NCBI GenBank assembly: GCA_963082975.1
Contig: OY720344.1
Span: 10,155,580-10,219,579 of the forward strand
DNA from: Labia minor
Lineage: Eukaryota > Arthropoda > Insecta > Dermaptera > Spongiphoridae
DNA length: 64,000 nt
Reading direction: 5' to 3'
Part shown: positions 11,524 to 23,674 of the stretch, one piece after another
Position numbering within the stretch: the first letter of the stretch is position 1
Layout of the letters: every line of letters begins with the position of its first letter
Position numbers and translations under genes: made by a program
Notes under the pieces: generated by a model
Told to the model about the DNA's origin: nothing
What the model saw: the letters and a program-made list of their open reading frames with translations, nothing else
Databases searched by the model: none

Positions 11524-11676
11524 AATATATATTGAAACTATTAATAATAATGATTTGTCTTGTCTAGGTCAGGAAAAAAACAGAATAACATCATAAATAA
11601 ATTCTTTGAACAATTATAATAATTTTCCTTGGCATATATTAATAAATGTCATATAAATTGAACAGAAATTCTTCCT
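11524..11676 (+). repeat. Diverged direct repeat, copy 1
   Basis: About 150 bp shared with 13291-13446. Common blocks include AAACTATTAATAATAAT, CTAGGTCAGG, AACAGAATAACA, TGAACAATTATAATAA and CATATATTAATA..TGTCATATAAAT, with small indels. It is either an old duplication or two copies of an unknown repeat. Spacing is about 1.77 kb. Confidence 0.6.
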
Positions 11677-13290
11677 AGAGAATTAATAGCTTTTTGATAT
11701 AATTATTTTACTAATAAATTGAATTGCAATAATTTTATATTGGGGAGACTTTTTAAACAATTTTTTTTTTTACAATAATTAATTCTAATATGCAAACCAG
11801 ATATGGTTTGTGGTTAGCCTTAGTCATTTATCAATTGATAAACTACTTAAATTTCTTTTAATTATGATACAAGGATATGAAAACTATACTTTTATATTGT
11901 GTTCAAATCCCTCCAGTATCGGAACACCTTTGAACAATGATTGGAGTATCAATGAACAAAAACAAATTTATGTAAAAATGTATAATTTCAAATAATTTTA
12001 TTTAAAAGATGAACATGAGTAAATGAACAAAATAATATACTTTAAAGATTACATTTCAAATTAGTTAAAATTTATTCTCGAAACTGAAGGTGCTAGTATT
12101 TTTCTTTTTTCTATACGATAAAAAAGTGTTGTATGCTTAACTTTTAGCAGCCTATCTTAATGAAAGATTGTTATCACGAAATCAATTTTAAATTTATATT
12201 TTTTTAATATAAATTTATTCAAAGCAGCTTACATAAAACTGTTATTATTACAAAATAACCAAAAGGTAACCTTAAATCCGCGTGGGGCATCATTGAAGGT
12301 GTTTGAATACAATAAAACTACAATAAAAGAACTAAATATTACATGCCAATGTGAGAATTATTTAAATATACTTAAAGATATCTCAGAAGCCATTCACTGA
12401 ACTGATTATACCCATGAAAAAGAGTATTAGAACTAGTCTGTTGGATGCCAATAATATTTTATTTTTTTATTGGATTTGAATGATGTTCAAAGGTACCCTA
12501 CGACCAAAGGTATAAATGTTTTAAGAGCTTTAAAAACAAAATATTTGAAATGTGTATCTCAGAAAATTGAAAAAAATGAAAAAAAAATTTGAGACTAATT
12601 AAATATAAATAAAATAAATATTAATTAAATATCTAAAAATTTAATAAATATCCTTAATGTTTGAAAACTTTAAATATATAAATCAATTTTTGTTAGTTTT
12701 ATTTAAAATTTTTTAATTTGATAAACTATTTTAAACATTTTAAATAACTTTCAATTTTGAAAAGAACAATACTTAGGTTAGTTTCTTTAATTTTAATTTC
12801 GTCATTAAAATAAATAAATAAAATAAAACGCACCCATAAATGAAAATTTCTAACTTTTTCAATTCCATTAATATTTGATCAATTAAAGTAGAATTAATAA
12901 ATAAATTTATAATTAATGAATTAATAATATAATTTAATAATAAATATTAAAAAAATGAATAAGTTTCTTATAATTTCAGATAATTTCTTTTGTATTATTT
13001 AGGTAGTTATTAAATTAATTAGAATATACAAATAAGAATCATTATTATCAATTGTGAAGAAATTAAAAATAATGATAAACTTTAAAAATGAGGAAAAAAT
13101 TTAAACGCCTGTATTGAGAGATAAATTTGTTCTTGAATTTTATTTTATAATCAAATACATTAAGTAGATAATTAAAATAAAATATTTTGGTACATTACGG
13201 GTTGCTTGTCTAAACCTTTAAACAATATCATGAATTAAAAGTTTATTGTTAACTAATGAGGATATTTCGATTCTTGATTTATTCAAAAAA
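11677..13290. other. AT-rich DNA, no gene
   Basis: The 61-codon frame at 11810-11995 has no splice or family support. Parts (12560-12700 against 13540-13680) look weakly similar, which would fit a larger old duplication. Confidence 0.45.
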
Positions 13291-13446
13291 AATATATTAA
13301 AACTATTAATAATAATTAAATGACTTGCCTAGGTCAGGTAAAAAAACAGAATAACAACAAATATTTTCTTGAACAATTATAATAAGTCACCTTGTCATAT
13401 ATTAATAGTTGTCATATAAATCTTACTATTGAAAACAAATTCCTCT
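13291..13446 (+). repeat. Diverged direct repeat, copy 2
   Basis: Partner of 11524-11676. A separate short repeat, GAGGATATTTCGATTCTTG, occurs just upstream at 13258 and again at 14162, so the 11.5-14.2 kb interval holds two offset repeat pairs. Confidence 0.6.
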
Positions 13447-14289
13447 ATAAGATAGAAAGATATATGACAGTGTAAAATTATTTTTTTTATCATATTTTTA
13501 TTTTATAATTAAATTGAATTAAGTTTTTTTTTGTATCTAGCTCAGTAATTTGAAAAAAAATATTTGAACAAACTTGGGAGTAATTAAAATATCTAAAAAT
13601 TAAAAAATACTTGTAATCATGGAAACATTTGATAAAATATAAAGTAAGTTTTTTATTTAATAAATAAGAAAATAAGATAAAATAAATTAAGAAGTATACA
13701 AATAATTGAAAAATTCTAAATTAACCTTTAAGAATTTTCAATATTATTATTATATTATTATTATAATATAATAAAAAACAAACTGACAACAAACTGACTT
13801 GTAAATAATTGGTTGCCGGCAAAGTATTAATATTAATAAAATTAAGTAATGTGTAAATATTTGGGAAAATTAATTTTTTTTTTAACTTTATATAATTATT
13901 TTTATTTAATCCAGAATATTAAATTAACTAGAATATAAACAAGATACATTTAATACATCAGGTTTAAATAATTTTAAAAAAAGAAAAAATTTGTTTTTTT
14001 TAAACGAAAATTAAATAAAAATAAAATTTTTTCTCTCGTTTTATTTCATTAAAAATATACATTTTATAAAGAATTCAAAGAAAAGAAAATATTTTGTATA
14101 TTAAGGTTTGTGAATGTCTAAAGTTTTAAACTAGGGATGGTTCATCAATTCAACCTTTCTTGTTGACTAGAGAGGATATTTCGATTCTTGTGGTACGATT
14201 GGAATCCAATTCAATAGCATTGGGATAGGGTGTTGAATGGTAGCAAACCGATTGTTACAGACGAATGAATCATTTAGTTGGATTGACTA

Positions 14290-14496
14290 TTGATTGATTT
14301 CTTTTGCAAAGTCACCCCGAAACAATCTTTAGTAAGGAATTTGAAAAGAGTTGAGGAACAATTGAGTTGGAACGAATCTTCATGTTCTTTATTATTGGAT
14401 GAGATGATGCTGATGAGGATGGATGTGAAAGGTTCTTTCTTAATTAATTTTCAAATCGGAGCAGAAATAAGATTGCACTGTAATCAAAAACATTAA
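14290..14496 (+). CDS. Coding-looking open segment, unrecognised
   Basis: On the plus strand a T-rich acceptor-like site (GATTTCTTTTGCAAAG, ending about 14310) is followed by an open frame through TPKQSLVRNLKRVEEQL and LLLDEMMLMRMDVKGSF to a stop near 14496. The segment is less AT-rich than its surroundings. GTGAAA after MRMD could be a donor. The opposite strand is also open in the same codon register, so strand and reality are both uncertain. No family recognised. Confidence 0.25.
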   Translation: MIDFFCKVTPKQSLVRNLKRVEEQLSWNESSCSLLLDEMMLMRMDVKGSFLINFQIGAEIRLHCNQKH

Positions 14497-15068
14497 AAAT
14501 ATATAATAACAATAATAGTTGATGGGATATAATTATAATAAAAACAAATAAAAAATAAAATTTATTTTTTGTTTCGGAATGAAGTCTAATATTAAATTTT
14601 TATTATTATTAATATTTTATAATTTGTATATAAATTTAAATACTTTTAAGTTATTCTTCTGTGACAAATTCCTAGATAAAAAAAAATAAGATAAAATAAA
14701 ATGAGATAATTATAAAAATACCAGGAATCAAAGAAAATATCATTTCTAAAATAAACAAATTAAGAAACAAAAGAACGAAAGAATTTAAAGAATGCTCAAT
14801 ATTACTTTTATTATTTTGCAAATTTTAAATAAAAACAAAAATATAATTAAAATTAAATAAGTAATATCTGTATATTTCTAAAAATTATGTTTTAATTGAA
14901 TATTTATGTAGGATTGAATTTATTGAAATATTCTATTGTTGGTGAATTATAATAAGAAATTTTATAAATAATTTAAATAAATAAATCGAAAAGGTTCTTA
15001 TAGAATGTGACAAGAAATCTCAATTATTTATTCATTGAATTAGTATAATTTAGGATAGAGATACATAC

Positions 15069-15147
15069 CGAGGTGAAGGTGTGTGTGTGGTGGTGGTTTG
15101 ATGGATAAATTGGATATGGTAAAGGTGAAGTGAATTGCATCCCAAAC
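15069..15147 (-). CDS. Candidate internal exon (79 bp), unrecognised
   Basis: On the minus strand an excellent acceptor (a T-rich tract ending TTTTTTAAG at 15148-15156) and an excellent donor (CG|GTATGT at 15068) enclose a GC-richer segment. All three frames are open. The frame that would join to the 4729-4856 exon reads VWDAIHFTFTISNLSIKPPP. It may equally be non-coding. Large introns on both sides would be full of repeats A and B. Confidence 0.35.
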
Positions 15148-16800
15148 CTTAAAAAATAAAAATAATAATTTATGTTAAATAGTAAGATTTAAAATGGATT
15201 AAATTAATTTTTTTTTTATATAAAATATTTTTTTTTTCTAACTAAATAGAATAAAAATTCAGGAAATAGATATATCCCTATAATTCTATGGCTATTTAAT
15301 TTATGAATGGGGATTACTACTCGTTTGTGAATGAGAAAACATTTATATTGACAACTGGTAAAGGAATAGGAGAACAATGATAGAGTGAAAGAGAAGTTAA
15401 CTGAAAAGAGAGAGAATAGAAAAATAGTAAAGGGTTTGTTGACAAACAAAGAGAGAGGGCACTGAACTTCACAATCAGTCAACAAAAATACTAAATAAAT
15501 ATTAATTTTATATTAATAATAATATATTTTATGTATAAGAAAAAAAACATGTTTTGCATTATATTATTTTCAAGTATTATATGGTAATATTTAATATATT
15601 ATAGTCAAATAACAGTAAAAATATAAATTGTTTTCATTAATTAAATTGATTTTAAAGAAATTTGGAAATGTCAATTATTTCAAAATAGATATTTGTTTTT
15701 AATGTCAATTTTTTTTACTATATAATATTTATTTATATTTAATTTAGTAATTATATAATAATATTCTTTCGATTATATAGTAGAAAATCTTGACAATTGA
15801 ATTATGAGAAATAAAATCTGCCAATTGATCAGTTCCCCTTTAAATAATTCCAATCAGATACAATGGAATATGAATTTGCTGAGATTTATTCAAAATATAT
15901 AATAGTTTGTTTTTTTTTCATTTTTTTAATATTAAGTTTTAATTATTTGTTTAAAAAAATAATGAAATTAATAGTTTTATAAAAATTATATAAATAATTG
16001 AAAATACAAACGAAAAAATAACTTTTATTGATCAATTATTATTTATTATTATTAAATTAATCTACTATATTACTTTAAATTTTTTTATAGGATTTCAAAG
16101 GAAAATTACATGTATAGATAAAATTTTTTTTTGATTTATATCTGTTTTATATTATCTTTTAATACAGTTATTCTCTTCTTCTTTTATTAAAGTATGAGAT
16201 AAATAATATATATATAATTTTTCTTAACATTTATTAAATTTAAATGTATAGAAATAATCATTTTTTCACTATGAATGTTTTACTGTAAAAAGAATGAAAT
16301 TCAAATGAATTATAATTAGCTGAGAGTTTGTCTTAAATTAGAATCGTCTTCTAGAGACCCAGGAAATGAAAACAACCAAAATCAAATCATTTTATAAAGA
16401 AACACGTTTAATTGAACCGAGATTATAGTTCTATTTATGTTTTAAATAATAATAAATGTTGATTATAAATATAGTTTGATGTAATGTAAAGAAAATATTA
16501 AATTTTTAATGTTAGACATAAAAAAAATAATTTGAAATATTAAAAAAAAATAATAAACATTTATTAAATGTATTTAAGTCATATAATTGTTAATATTCTA
16601 TATTTAAAGATGAAATATTTATAAAAAAAAATTATATTTTAATGGTGAGTGAAAATTGACTTTAGTAAATCCATGATTTACTAAATTCTATCGGAATAAA
16701 TCTAATCCAATAAGGACAGAATTTATTCAACATTAATTGTAGATTATTGAGAAATATAAATAAATGAAAATAGTTGTGATTTTTTTTGTTTAAGGTGCAT
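15148..16800. other. AT-rich DNA, no gene
   Basis: An 89-codon minus-strand frame at 15216-15485 is Phe/Ser/Leu-rich with no splice support. Nothing else seen. Confidence 0.5.
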
Positions 16801-17110
16801 ATTCTTAGGGTGGGGTTAAAAAGGCAAATCATTCATGATTCGAGTTAGATGCATGGCTTACCGGATTGTCCATCGATGGGGGTCCTCAATTCGTTTGAAG
16901 ATAATTAATTAACAAATCGTTTTTTATGGTAATAACACTTCAATTCGATTTATATAATTGTTAACGGCACAATATTTTAAGATGAAGGCAGCCATAACAG
17001 AATATTTTCAACGAATCTAAAATCTGACATCAACGTAGTTCAAATGGTTGCCACAAATCCGGAAGATGGCAGTACTAGAACTCTCCGCCTGTCTTTAAAA
17101 TATGTTTAAC
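16801..17110. other. GC-richer island with a donor-like site
   Basis: This stands out from its AT-rich flanks. On the minus strand ATGGACAATCCG|GTAAGCC (donor at 16861) has a strong donor consensus, and on the plus strand a 21-codon ATG frame starts at 16851. A second patch at about 17040-17100 (GGAAGATGGCAGTACTAGAA) is also GC-richer. It could be a short exon, a regulatory element or an old repeat. Confidence 0.3.
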
Positions 17111-17283
17111 TGCGCATATAATTTCGAACACTAAGTAGTTCTTATAAAAAAATTCCTATTAAAACAATAAAAAACATACTTGAAAATATTGATCAAATTT
17201 CTATTTAAAATAATAAATAAATAAATATATGATTTTTTATAATTTTATCTAAATAAGGTTTTTGTTTACACATTGCTCAGAAT

Positions 17284-17573
17284 CAGTGGCATACCGATAA
17301 GACACATTAGGCGCCTACTCCTATTTAGAAGGGCCCCAAAAATTTAAAAATATTAAAAATATTTTTTTGTATATATTATATTTTCATTTAAAAAATATTT
17401 TCTGATTTTGTATTTTATTCATTTAATAAATGATTATTTAATTTTTTTTTTTTTTTTTTGAAACAGTAGATAGTGAGTAGAACAAAAAAAATGCATATAT
17501 AATATTTAGAGAGGAGGAGGAGGGCTCAAACATAAAGTGCCTAGAGGCCCCATTCGACCTTAATCAGCCACAT
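17284..17573. mobile_element. Probable decayed hAT-like miniature element
   Basis: The left end CAGTGGCATACC is followed by GGCGCC..GGGCCCC. The right end AGAGGCCCC..CAGCCACA is roughly its inverse. The termini are imperfect and no 8-bp duplication is visible. The 5' flank (GGTTTTTGTTTACACATTG) recurs near 20424 without the element, which may be the empty form of the same repeat. Confidence 0.4.
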
Positions 17574-17669
17574 TTAATTTTTTTTTTTGCGTAAACGAAG
17601 GTTATAAATTTTATCAATGTCTAATAAAAAAAAAAGAAATTATTTATTATTAACATAAGTTGGGGAAAT

Positions 17670-17720
17670 AATTGGATGGAGGTGGCTCAGAATAGAGACG
17701 GTTGGAAGAAGTCTCTTTGA
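17670..17720 (+). pseudogene. LINE reverse-transcriptase C-terminal scrap
   Basis: One frame reads WMEVAQNRDGWKKSL then a stop. This matches the W..(A/V)AQ(D/N)RD.W motif that ends the polyprotein in the 10876-11420 and 21597-21745 fragments. Only about 17 residues remain. Confidence 0.5.
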
Positions 17721-17954
17721 TAGTCATATAGAAAAATCGATAAATAAGTTTTACCTAAGGGAGGAATACATCTTTTGTTAGTAAAAGCGAAAGGACCATT
17801 AAACAAACAAATCAATCAATTAATTTAATTTTTATATTTTATGTTTACTTACTTTATCTGTATAATAGTTAAAAAAAAGTTAGTAGTTTTTTAAAATGTG
17901 TGTCTCGTCTCTATCTTTAGATTTATCCATTACAGACCATTAGCATAATTTAAT

Positions 17955-18605
17955 AAAAAATAAGTTGACCTGTGGCCAGGTCCGAACCGACCGACGGTTT
18001 GAAATAAATTAATTTCCAGCTACAGAAACAATTTCAAATAATTTTAATATATCTATTAATGTAATAAAAAACAGAAATGTATATAACATAAATATTTTTA
18101 ATTTTATTTTATTTATAATATATAGCTGAAGTAGCCGGCGTTGCCGGCGTTACCCGAGGCTATGACGTCATGAAGGGCTGGGTGACGTCATATAATTTTA
18201 AATTAAGAAAAACATAATGAAGATGATTTTTCCCGAGGATAAAATCAATACATTCGTGGTGATATGTAAAAAAATCTCCTTATGTGAAATTTGGTGCGAA
18301 AATAACCCTTCCTTTCTTATCGTCGATCGCTAATACTACCACTTCCGGTTTCCGGATTTGCACCAAAAGTTGATCAATTCATCCCACTGATGCATTAAGT
18401 AAATATACCAAATTTCATCAAAATCCGTTAAGCCGTTCAGGCTGTACACATCTATACGGACGGACAGACGGACGGACAGACATCATGCTAAAAATACTTT
18501 TTTCTGTTAAGAAAATGCATGATTCGTGGAGATATGTAAAAATCTCCACATGTGAAATTTGGTGTGAAAACAATACCTCCCTTACTATCGTCGGTCGGTA
18601 AAAAT
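17955..18605 (+). repeat. Repeat family B, copy 2
   Basis: Full B structure with AAGTTGACCTGTGGCCAGG at the start, both internal units, the CCAAATTTCATCAAAATCCG core, a short GGAC tract and a TCGGTCGGTAAAA end. Two TGACGTCA sites lie at 18163-18170 and 18183-18190. A GC-rich GCCGGCGTTGCCGGCG insertion precedes the CRE pair and is absent from B1 and B3. Confidence 0.8.
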
Positions 18606-18721
18606 GTATAACATAATAAATAATAAGAAATATTGTATATATAAATTACAGATAAAATATACATATATATAATAAAACATATAATTAAATTAAAAAATAA
18701 TAAGAAATAAAAAAAAATTAG

Positions 18722-19313
18722 CTGGAGTGTCTCCACTAGACTATCTCGCAATTTAAATTGGATTAAATAACATAATAAATTTAATTAATTATAAATTATC
18801 AATTAAAATTAATAAATAATATTTATTAAACCAGCGCATGTTTGACTCTTTGTTGATGGAACCAAGTCATGTGTTGGCGCGTGGGATTTGCAGTGTTAAA
18901 AAAATAATTCTGGTACTTTCAGCGATTCAATCAAGCTGAAATTCTATATATAGCAGTTTTATACAATTTTTAATCATGTGAACAACTATCAAACATATAT
19001 TTTTATTTTTGCGGTCACTTTAGAGGATAAAAAATGAAAACGTGGTAGGTAATGGTCCTCTTCCGAATGAGCTACATTTCTCAAAAGTTGATAGAAAACT
19101 ACGAATTTTGAATAATGCCCATATACCAAATTTCATCAATCTAGCTCAAACCGTTTTAGCGTATTCTTGGTTACATACATACACACATACACACACAGTC
19201 AGACATTTTTCTCAACCTTAGTGAAACTTATTAAGGAACCTTCAAAACGTATAAAAACAAAAATCTCGAAATCGAAAATTTTCTTGATCGCAATACTATC
19301 TCTGGCGAGATAG
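18722..19313 (+). repeat. Repeat family A, copy 4
   Basis: Full-length A from CTGGAGTGTCTCCACTAGAC to the perfect 3' hairpin ACTATCTC-TGGC-GAGATAGT. It lies about 115 bp of AT sequence after B2 and about 370 bp before B3. Confidence 0.8.
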
Positions 19314-19434
19314 TTAAAAGATTTAGTTGAAATAAAAGAAAAGAAAAGCTATTATAAAAGTCTCAACAAAATACTATTTTGAAATGAATTTATCTCCAAT
19401 TGTCATTTATTGACCAACTCAAAGATATTCTTCT

Positions 19435-19538
19435 TCACGGGCTCTCAACTTGAGTGGACGTTCCCTCAGCTGTTTCATAAAAAAAGCCGTTGTCCATCAT
19501 TGTAACGCTCGAGAAACTTTCTTGATAAAACAACGAAT
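19435..19538 (-). CDS. Candidate terminal coding exon, unrecognised
   Basis: On the minus strand TTTTTAAG at 19539-19546 can serve as an acceptor. The following frame (entry phase 1) reads SLFYQESFSSVTMMDNGFF, then YETAEGTSTQVESP and TGA. The composition is protein-like and contrasts with the repeats on both sides. Entry phase and Ser/Thr-rich ending resemble the exon at 4729-4856, so the two could be alternative tails of one gene, or the segment could be decayed transposon coding sequence. A neighbouring open stretch (about 19600-19680, ENPFDIDVVGLSNVSQWSS) ends in a stop. No family recognised. Confidence 0.3.
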
Positions 19539-19686
19539 CTTAAAAATTAATAAGAAATCATTTTATTAGTTCCGGTTTTGTCAAGCACAACTTTTTAGCC
19601 AGAACTTTCCTGAAATTTGGAGCTCCATTGAGATACGTTACTCAACCCTACTACGTCTATATCAAATGGATTCTCATTGGAATTCA

Positions 19687-20121
19687 AAATAAGTTGACCT
19701 GAGGCCAGGTCCGAACCGACAGATAGTTTGAAATAAATTAATTTCCAGCTACAGAAACAATTTCAAATAATTTTAATATATCTATTAATGTAATAAAAAA
19801 CAGATAGGCATATAACATAAATATTTTTAATTTTATTTTATTTATAATATATATGTAAGACCAGACTGTGACGTCATGAATGGCTGGATGACGTCATTTT
19901 AATTAAGAAAAAACTAATAAAGATGATTTTTCTCGAGTATAAAACCAATGCAAAGTGAATGATTCGTGATGATATGTAAAAAATCTCCTCATGTGAAATT
20001 TGGTATAAAAATACTTTTTTCTGTTAAGAAAATGCTTGATTCGTGGAGATATGTAAAAATCTCCACATGTGAAATTTGGTGTGAAAACAATACCTCCCTT
20101 ACTATCGTCGGTCGGTAAAAA
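19687..20121 (+). repeat. Repeat family B, copy 3 (core deleted)
   Basis: Begins and ends like B1 with CREs at 19869-19876 and 19889-19896. Sequence from inside the first internal unit to just before the second is missing, taking out the CCAAATTTCAT core and the GGAC tract. This is the product expected from deletion or template switching around the two direct units. Confidence 0.8.
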
Positions 20122-20526
20122 TTATAAAAAGTGCAATAATTAATAAAACAAACCTTACACTTTAACTCAATACCATTACTAAGCATCACTCGATCCTTGG
20201 ATACAGGGGAAAAATTTCATATTTTTAAACGAGTTTATGTATATGAGAATCGCTTGACTATGAAATCAATATAATTTCAAACATTATGTTGATTATAATT
20301 AAAAATACTTACTAGAACGTCCTAAGTTGTTTACCGCTTCTAAGCATAATAAATAACTTGTAGAATAAATTAATATTTAAAAATATATTATCTATATGTA
20401 TATATGTATATATAAAAACAAGGTTTTTGTCTGCACATTGATCAGAATTTAAAAATTTTTGAAGAGTCCCGAAGCCAGTCTCAGCAAGTAGTATTTTAAT
20501 ATATTTGAAACCATCTTAATATAGAC

Positions 20527-20770
20527 CATAGGTTCCTAAACTTTTTTTGTTGTGGACCCCTTGGCATGTTTTTCGGTTTTGGGTAGACCTCCTAAATTGA
20601 TTTTGATTTTTTATAAACGATTTACCTTTTTTTAGAGACTTATTCAAAAAATACATGTCGTGGACCTCCATTTTCATTTTATGGACCCCCAAATTTGTTA
20701 TTCGCTGCCGTGGTCCGTGGAGGTTAAAATAGCCCCCCGGGGTCCATATAGACCACTTTGGGAACCTATG
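20527..20770. mobile_element. hAT-type miniature element (244 bp) with 8-bp target duplication
   Basis: The termini CATAGGTTCCTAAACTTT and TTTGGGAACCTATG are inverted. The flanking 8-mers ATATAGAC (20519-20526) and ATTTAGAC (20771-20778) match at seven of eight bases. The interior has GGACCCC-type motifs and is non-coding. A 93-codon minus frame across it is accidental. Confidence 0.75.
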
Positions 20771-20783
20771 ATTTAGACATATA

Positions 20784-21128
20784 CGAGGTCTGTTCAAAAG
20801 AAAAGGTTAATTTTGAATTTTCGTGGGCTGTGTACATTCGATTTTCGAATTTTTTTTTATTATGTTGGTACACATATGTTTCTTATATTTTGATATTATC
20901 AGCCGTTTTAGATTAGTACTTTGTTTTTGACTACTGAAAATGTTAGTCACGTTTTTCTGTGTTCTTCAATTCTTTAAAGAATCTATATTAAATTTTGGAA
21001 GAAGCACTGGCATAAGTGCATTATATCTGAGGGGAATTACATGTGAAGGGGACAAAATGGATATTAATGAATAAATAAATACTTTTCGAAATTAATCAAA
21101 ATTCACCTTTTCTTTTGAACAAACCTCG
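20784..21128 (+). mobile_element. Internally deleted mariner element
   Basis: The inverted termini begin CGAGGTCTGTTCAAAAGAAA on the left and end TTTCTTTTGAACAAACCTCG on the right, each flanked by TA, the mariner target duplication. Just inside the right end a frameshifted coding scrap reads WHKCIISEGNY then EGDKMDINE and a stop, which is the usual C-terminus of mariner transposases. Most of the transposase, including the catalytic residues, is missing. Confidence 0.85.
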
Positions 21129-21596
21129 TATATAATATTTCGAGTACAGGCGGTAACTTTGCGTTTCGATAAAAGAATACTTAGAAGATAATAGAAATAG
21201 GTTTATAAGAGATGACCAGAGATATCTTAAATAGATCTTAAAGGAAGATATAGCATCATCATCTTTGTATAACATTTTAGTAAATAGATAAAAAATTAAT
21301 TTTATTTTATTAATATTATAGTTTAATAAAAGATATTAAAAAGAAATCGAATAATTTATTGAAGAATTTTTATTTTATTTTTAAGTGGACATTATGTCCT
21401 TCTCTTTCTTTTTTGAACATTTTTTTTTATTACCAAGCAATCGATATAATGTTTTCTCTTACTCACAAAAATTAACTTGAATAGCCAAATGATAATAATA
21501 ATAATAAAAATAACCTAATGATTATTCTGGTAAAAAGTAAAATTGTAAAATTTAAAAATTAAAAACGTAAATGTGATATCATTATTTATCATCCCC

Positions 21597-21745
21597 AAAC
21601 AGCTTTTATTTCATCTATTGGTGGATATAAACATCCTGCAATCATTTTCATCCCTCTCTGTCCTGTGCTGCATCTATCCAGTTAGTATGGATTCTTCTGA
21701 GGTTGTCTGATCAACGAGTGAGCGGCCTTCCTCCATTCAAGTATA
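21597..21745 (-). pseudogene. LINE reverse-transcriptase C-terminal fragment
   Basis: Minus-strand reading gives GRPLTR-stop-SDNLRR followed by NWIDAAQDRE. This aligns by motif with GRPRTRWVDN and VAQDRD of the 10876-11420 fragment, the stop replacing the conserved Trp. Downstream is frameshifted. Confidence 0.6.
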
Positions 21746-21793
21746 TTTGATTAAATTCAATTTATTGTAATAATTTTCAGTTTTAATAAAAAG

Positions 21794-22066
21794 AAACCTC
21801 TGACTTTTGTACGTTCTACGAAAGGACAACGCCTATCAAATCGGTTATATCAACGAGGTGTCCTGTGATCAGTAAAACGGGTCCTGTCAACCTTTACCTT
21901 GATTTTCTTGAACGGAGGCGCTATCAAGTAGCTTTCCCAATGTTGTTGTTGGGTTGACTCCGTCCCATAGACCCCAGCCAGAAAAATTCCCTTGTCAGGC
22001 CCGGGATTTGAACCCGGGACCATGAGAATGTGAGGCAGGTTCACTACCTACACACCCAATGGCGCC
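21794..22066 (-). repeat. tRNA-derived SINE, copy 1
   Basis: Minus-strand reading starts GGCGCCATTGGGTGTGTAGG (A-box region) and has a perfect T-arm, CCCGGG-TTCAAAT-CCCGGG, containing the pol III B box GGTTCAAATCC at 22014-22004. A tRNA-unrelated body follows and is shared with 52264-52530. It is not a working tRNA: the acceptor stem is not closed and the anticodon arm is not convincing. A 64-codon minus frame is an artefact. Confidence 0.85.
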
Positions 22067-22069
22067 TTT

Positions 22070-23670
22070 TCTAGATTGATAAATTTTAAGTATAATTAAT
22101 TTAAATATCAATTTTTAGCTTTCAGTTTTAATAAAATAAAAGAATTTTTGGTTGATTTTTTCTATTAAAAAAAAATCGAATTATAATGTCATAATCATTT
22201 TTTATTTATTTTTTATGCTATTACTTATAAGTTTTTTTTTTTATTTTATTATATATTTATTAATTAGGCTCATCTGCCATTTCAGAGGTGTTCTGATTTT
22301 TAGATTTTCTGATTTAGAAATACAAAAAAACTATTTACATGATTTACAATTTATACAGCACTCACTCATTCACTATGAAGGACCTTAGTTTCAAGGCTCC
22401 CCCAATAAATGACTGAATACTGTTGACATCCCTCATGTCTTTTAACATTAGGACACTTGGTGTCCATAAATAGGGCATCTAACCAGGATATGACTGAAAT
22501 CTTTTCTCTCATTAAAGCCATTTAAAGGTTTTATAGCAATATTGTTATTTTATTTTACAATTCTCTAGGAATAAATGATTTCCCAAATATTTACGTACAA
22601 ATAGTAAGTAAAAAAAAAATTATTGGAAAGTGAACTTTATTGATTCCCTATTAATATTTATATTTTTTTTATCTATAAATATCGATAGTTAAGTTATAAA
22701 ATTATTGATTAAAGATAGTCTTTATTAATTTATTATTTTATACTGAAACAAATATTTTAATATAAATTTTAATTAAAGGAAAAAAATTTACAAATTTAGG
22801 GTATTTTTAAAAAATTATAATTTCATATATATATGTTTTTAGTTCATATTTATATATTTGGAATTACAAAAATTACAAAAAACACAACATATATAAATAC
22901 ATAAAAATATATTAAATAGATATATATGATAAAAAATATTACAGTGAATTTCTTGTTAGATGGTATGTTTTGGGTAATAAGGAGCTCATTTTACAAATTC
23001 GATTACCTAATGATTTATTAGAAATGTTATCTATAAATGGCCAAGCATGTGACTGAATGTTTTATCGGATTCCATGGTCGTCATAACCTGTATTTAAAGG
23101 GAAAAGTCGATTTGGTATAATAGATTTGAAATATTATATGATACACTAAATTCTAAAGGTACGTGTCCCTCTGCTCTAAAGATGAAAGTATTAGTCATAG
23201 GAAAACCAGGGTGGTTGTTCATTTACCATTTAAAGTGTGCTCAATTGTTATATTTGATCACAAATTTGAATTTAATTATTTTGAAAAGATTATTACTTTG
23301 CTTATCTTATTCACAATGTATACTTAAATATAAAAGTGACGTATTAGTTTTGTTTGTTTTTACCTAATGAGAGGTTTTATTGCTTTAGTTTGGAGTAAAT
23401 AGTAATTAATATGAAACAAACACCATGAAATATAAATATGCTTTTAAAAATTAAAATAGGACCCAATAAATGGGATAAAGTTATTTTAATTTTTTAAAAA
23501 AGTAAATAAAATATTTTGGAAAATGTTTTGCAATTTTTTTGTCTCTAGATTGTCTCAATTCGGTTTAAATTTTTATTGTTTTTCTTTATTGGTTTTCTAA
23601 TACGTTACTCGTGTAAAAAGGTATATTGATTTAAAAATGAGTGAAATAATAAAATAAATACAGTGTGTAC
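22070..23670. other. AT-rich DNA, no gene seen
   Basis: A slightly GC-richer patch at 22370-22480 (ACACTTGGTGTCC palindrome-like) and another at 22980-23100 have no supported frame. The 60-80 codon frames at 22152-22388 and 23182-23367 are hydrophobic AT-codon frames without other support. Confidence 0.5.
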
Positions 23671-23674
23671 AATA

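Noticed and set aside
21990..22066. tRNA gene on the minus strand
   Set aside because: The T-arm is perfect but the acceptor and anticodon arms are not, and the same sequence with a 200-bp body recurs at 52.3 kb, so it is a SINE.
22152..22388. 78-codon frame resembling a membrane protein
   Set aside because: Low-complexity Phe/Ile/Leu from T-runs, no supporting context.
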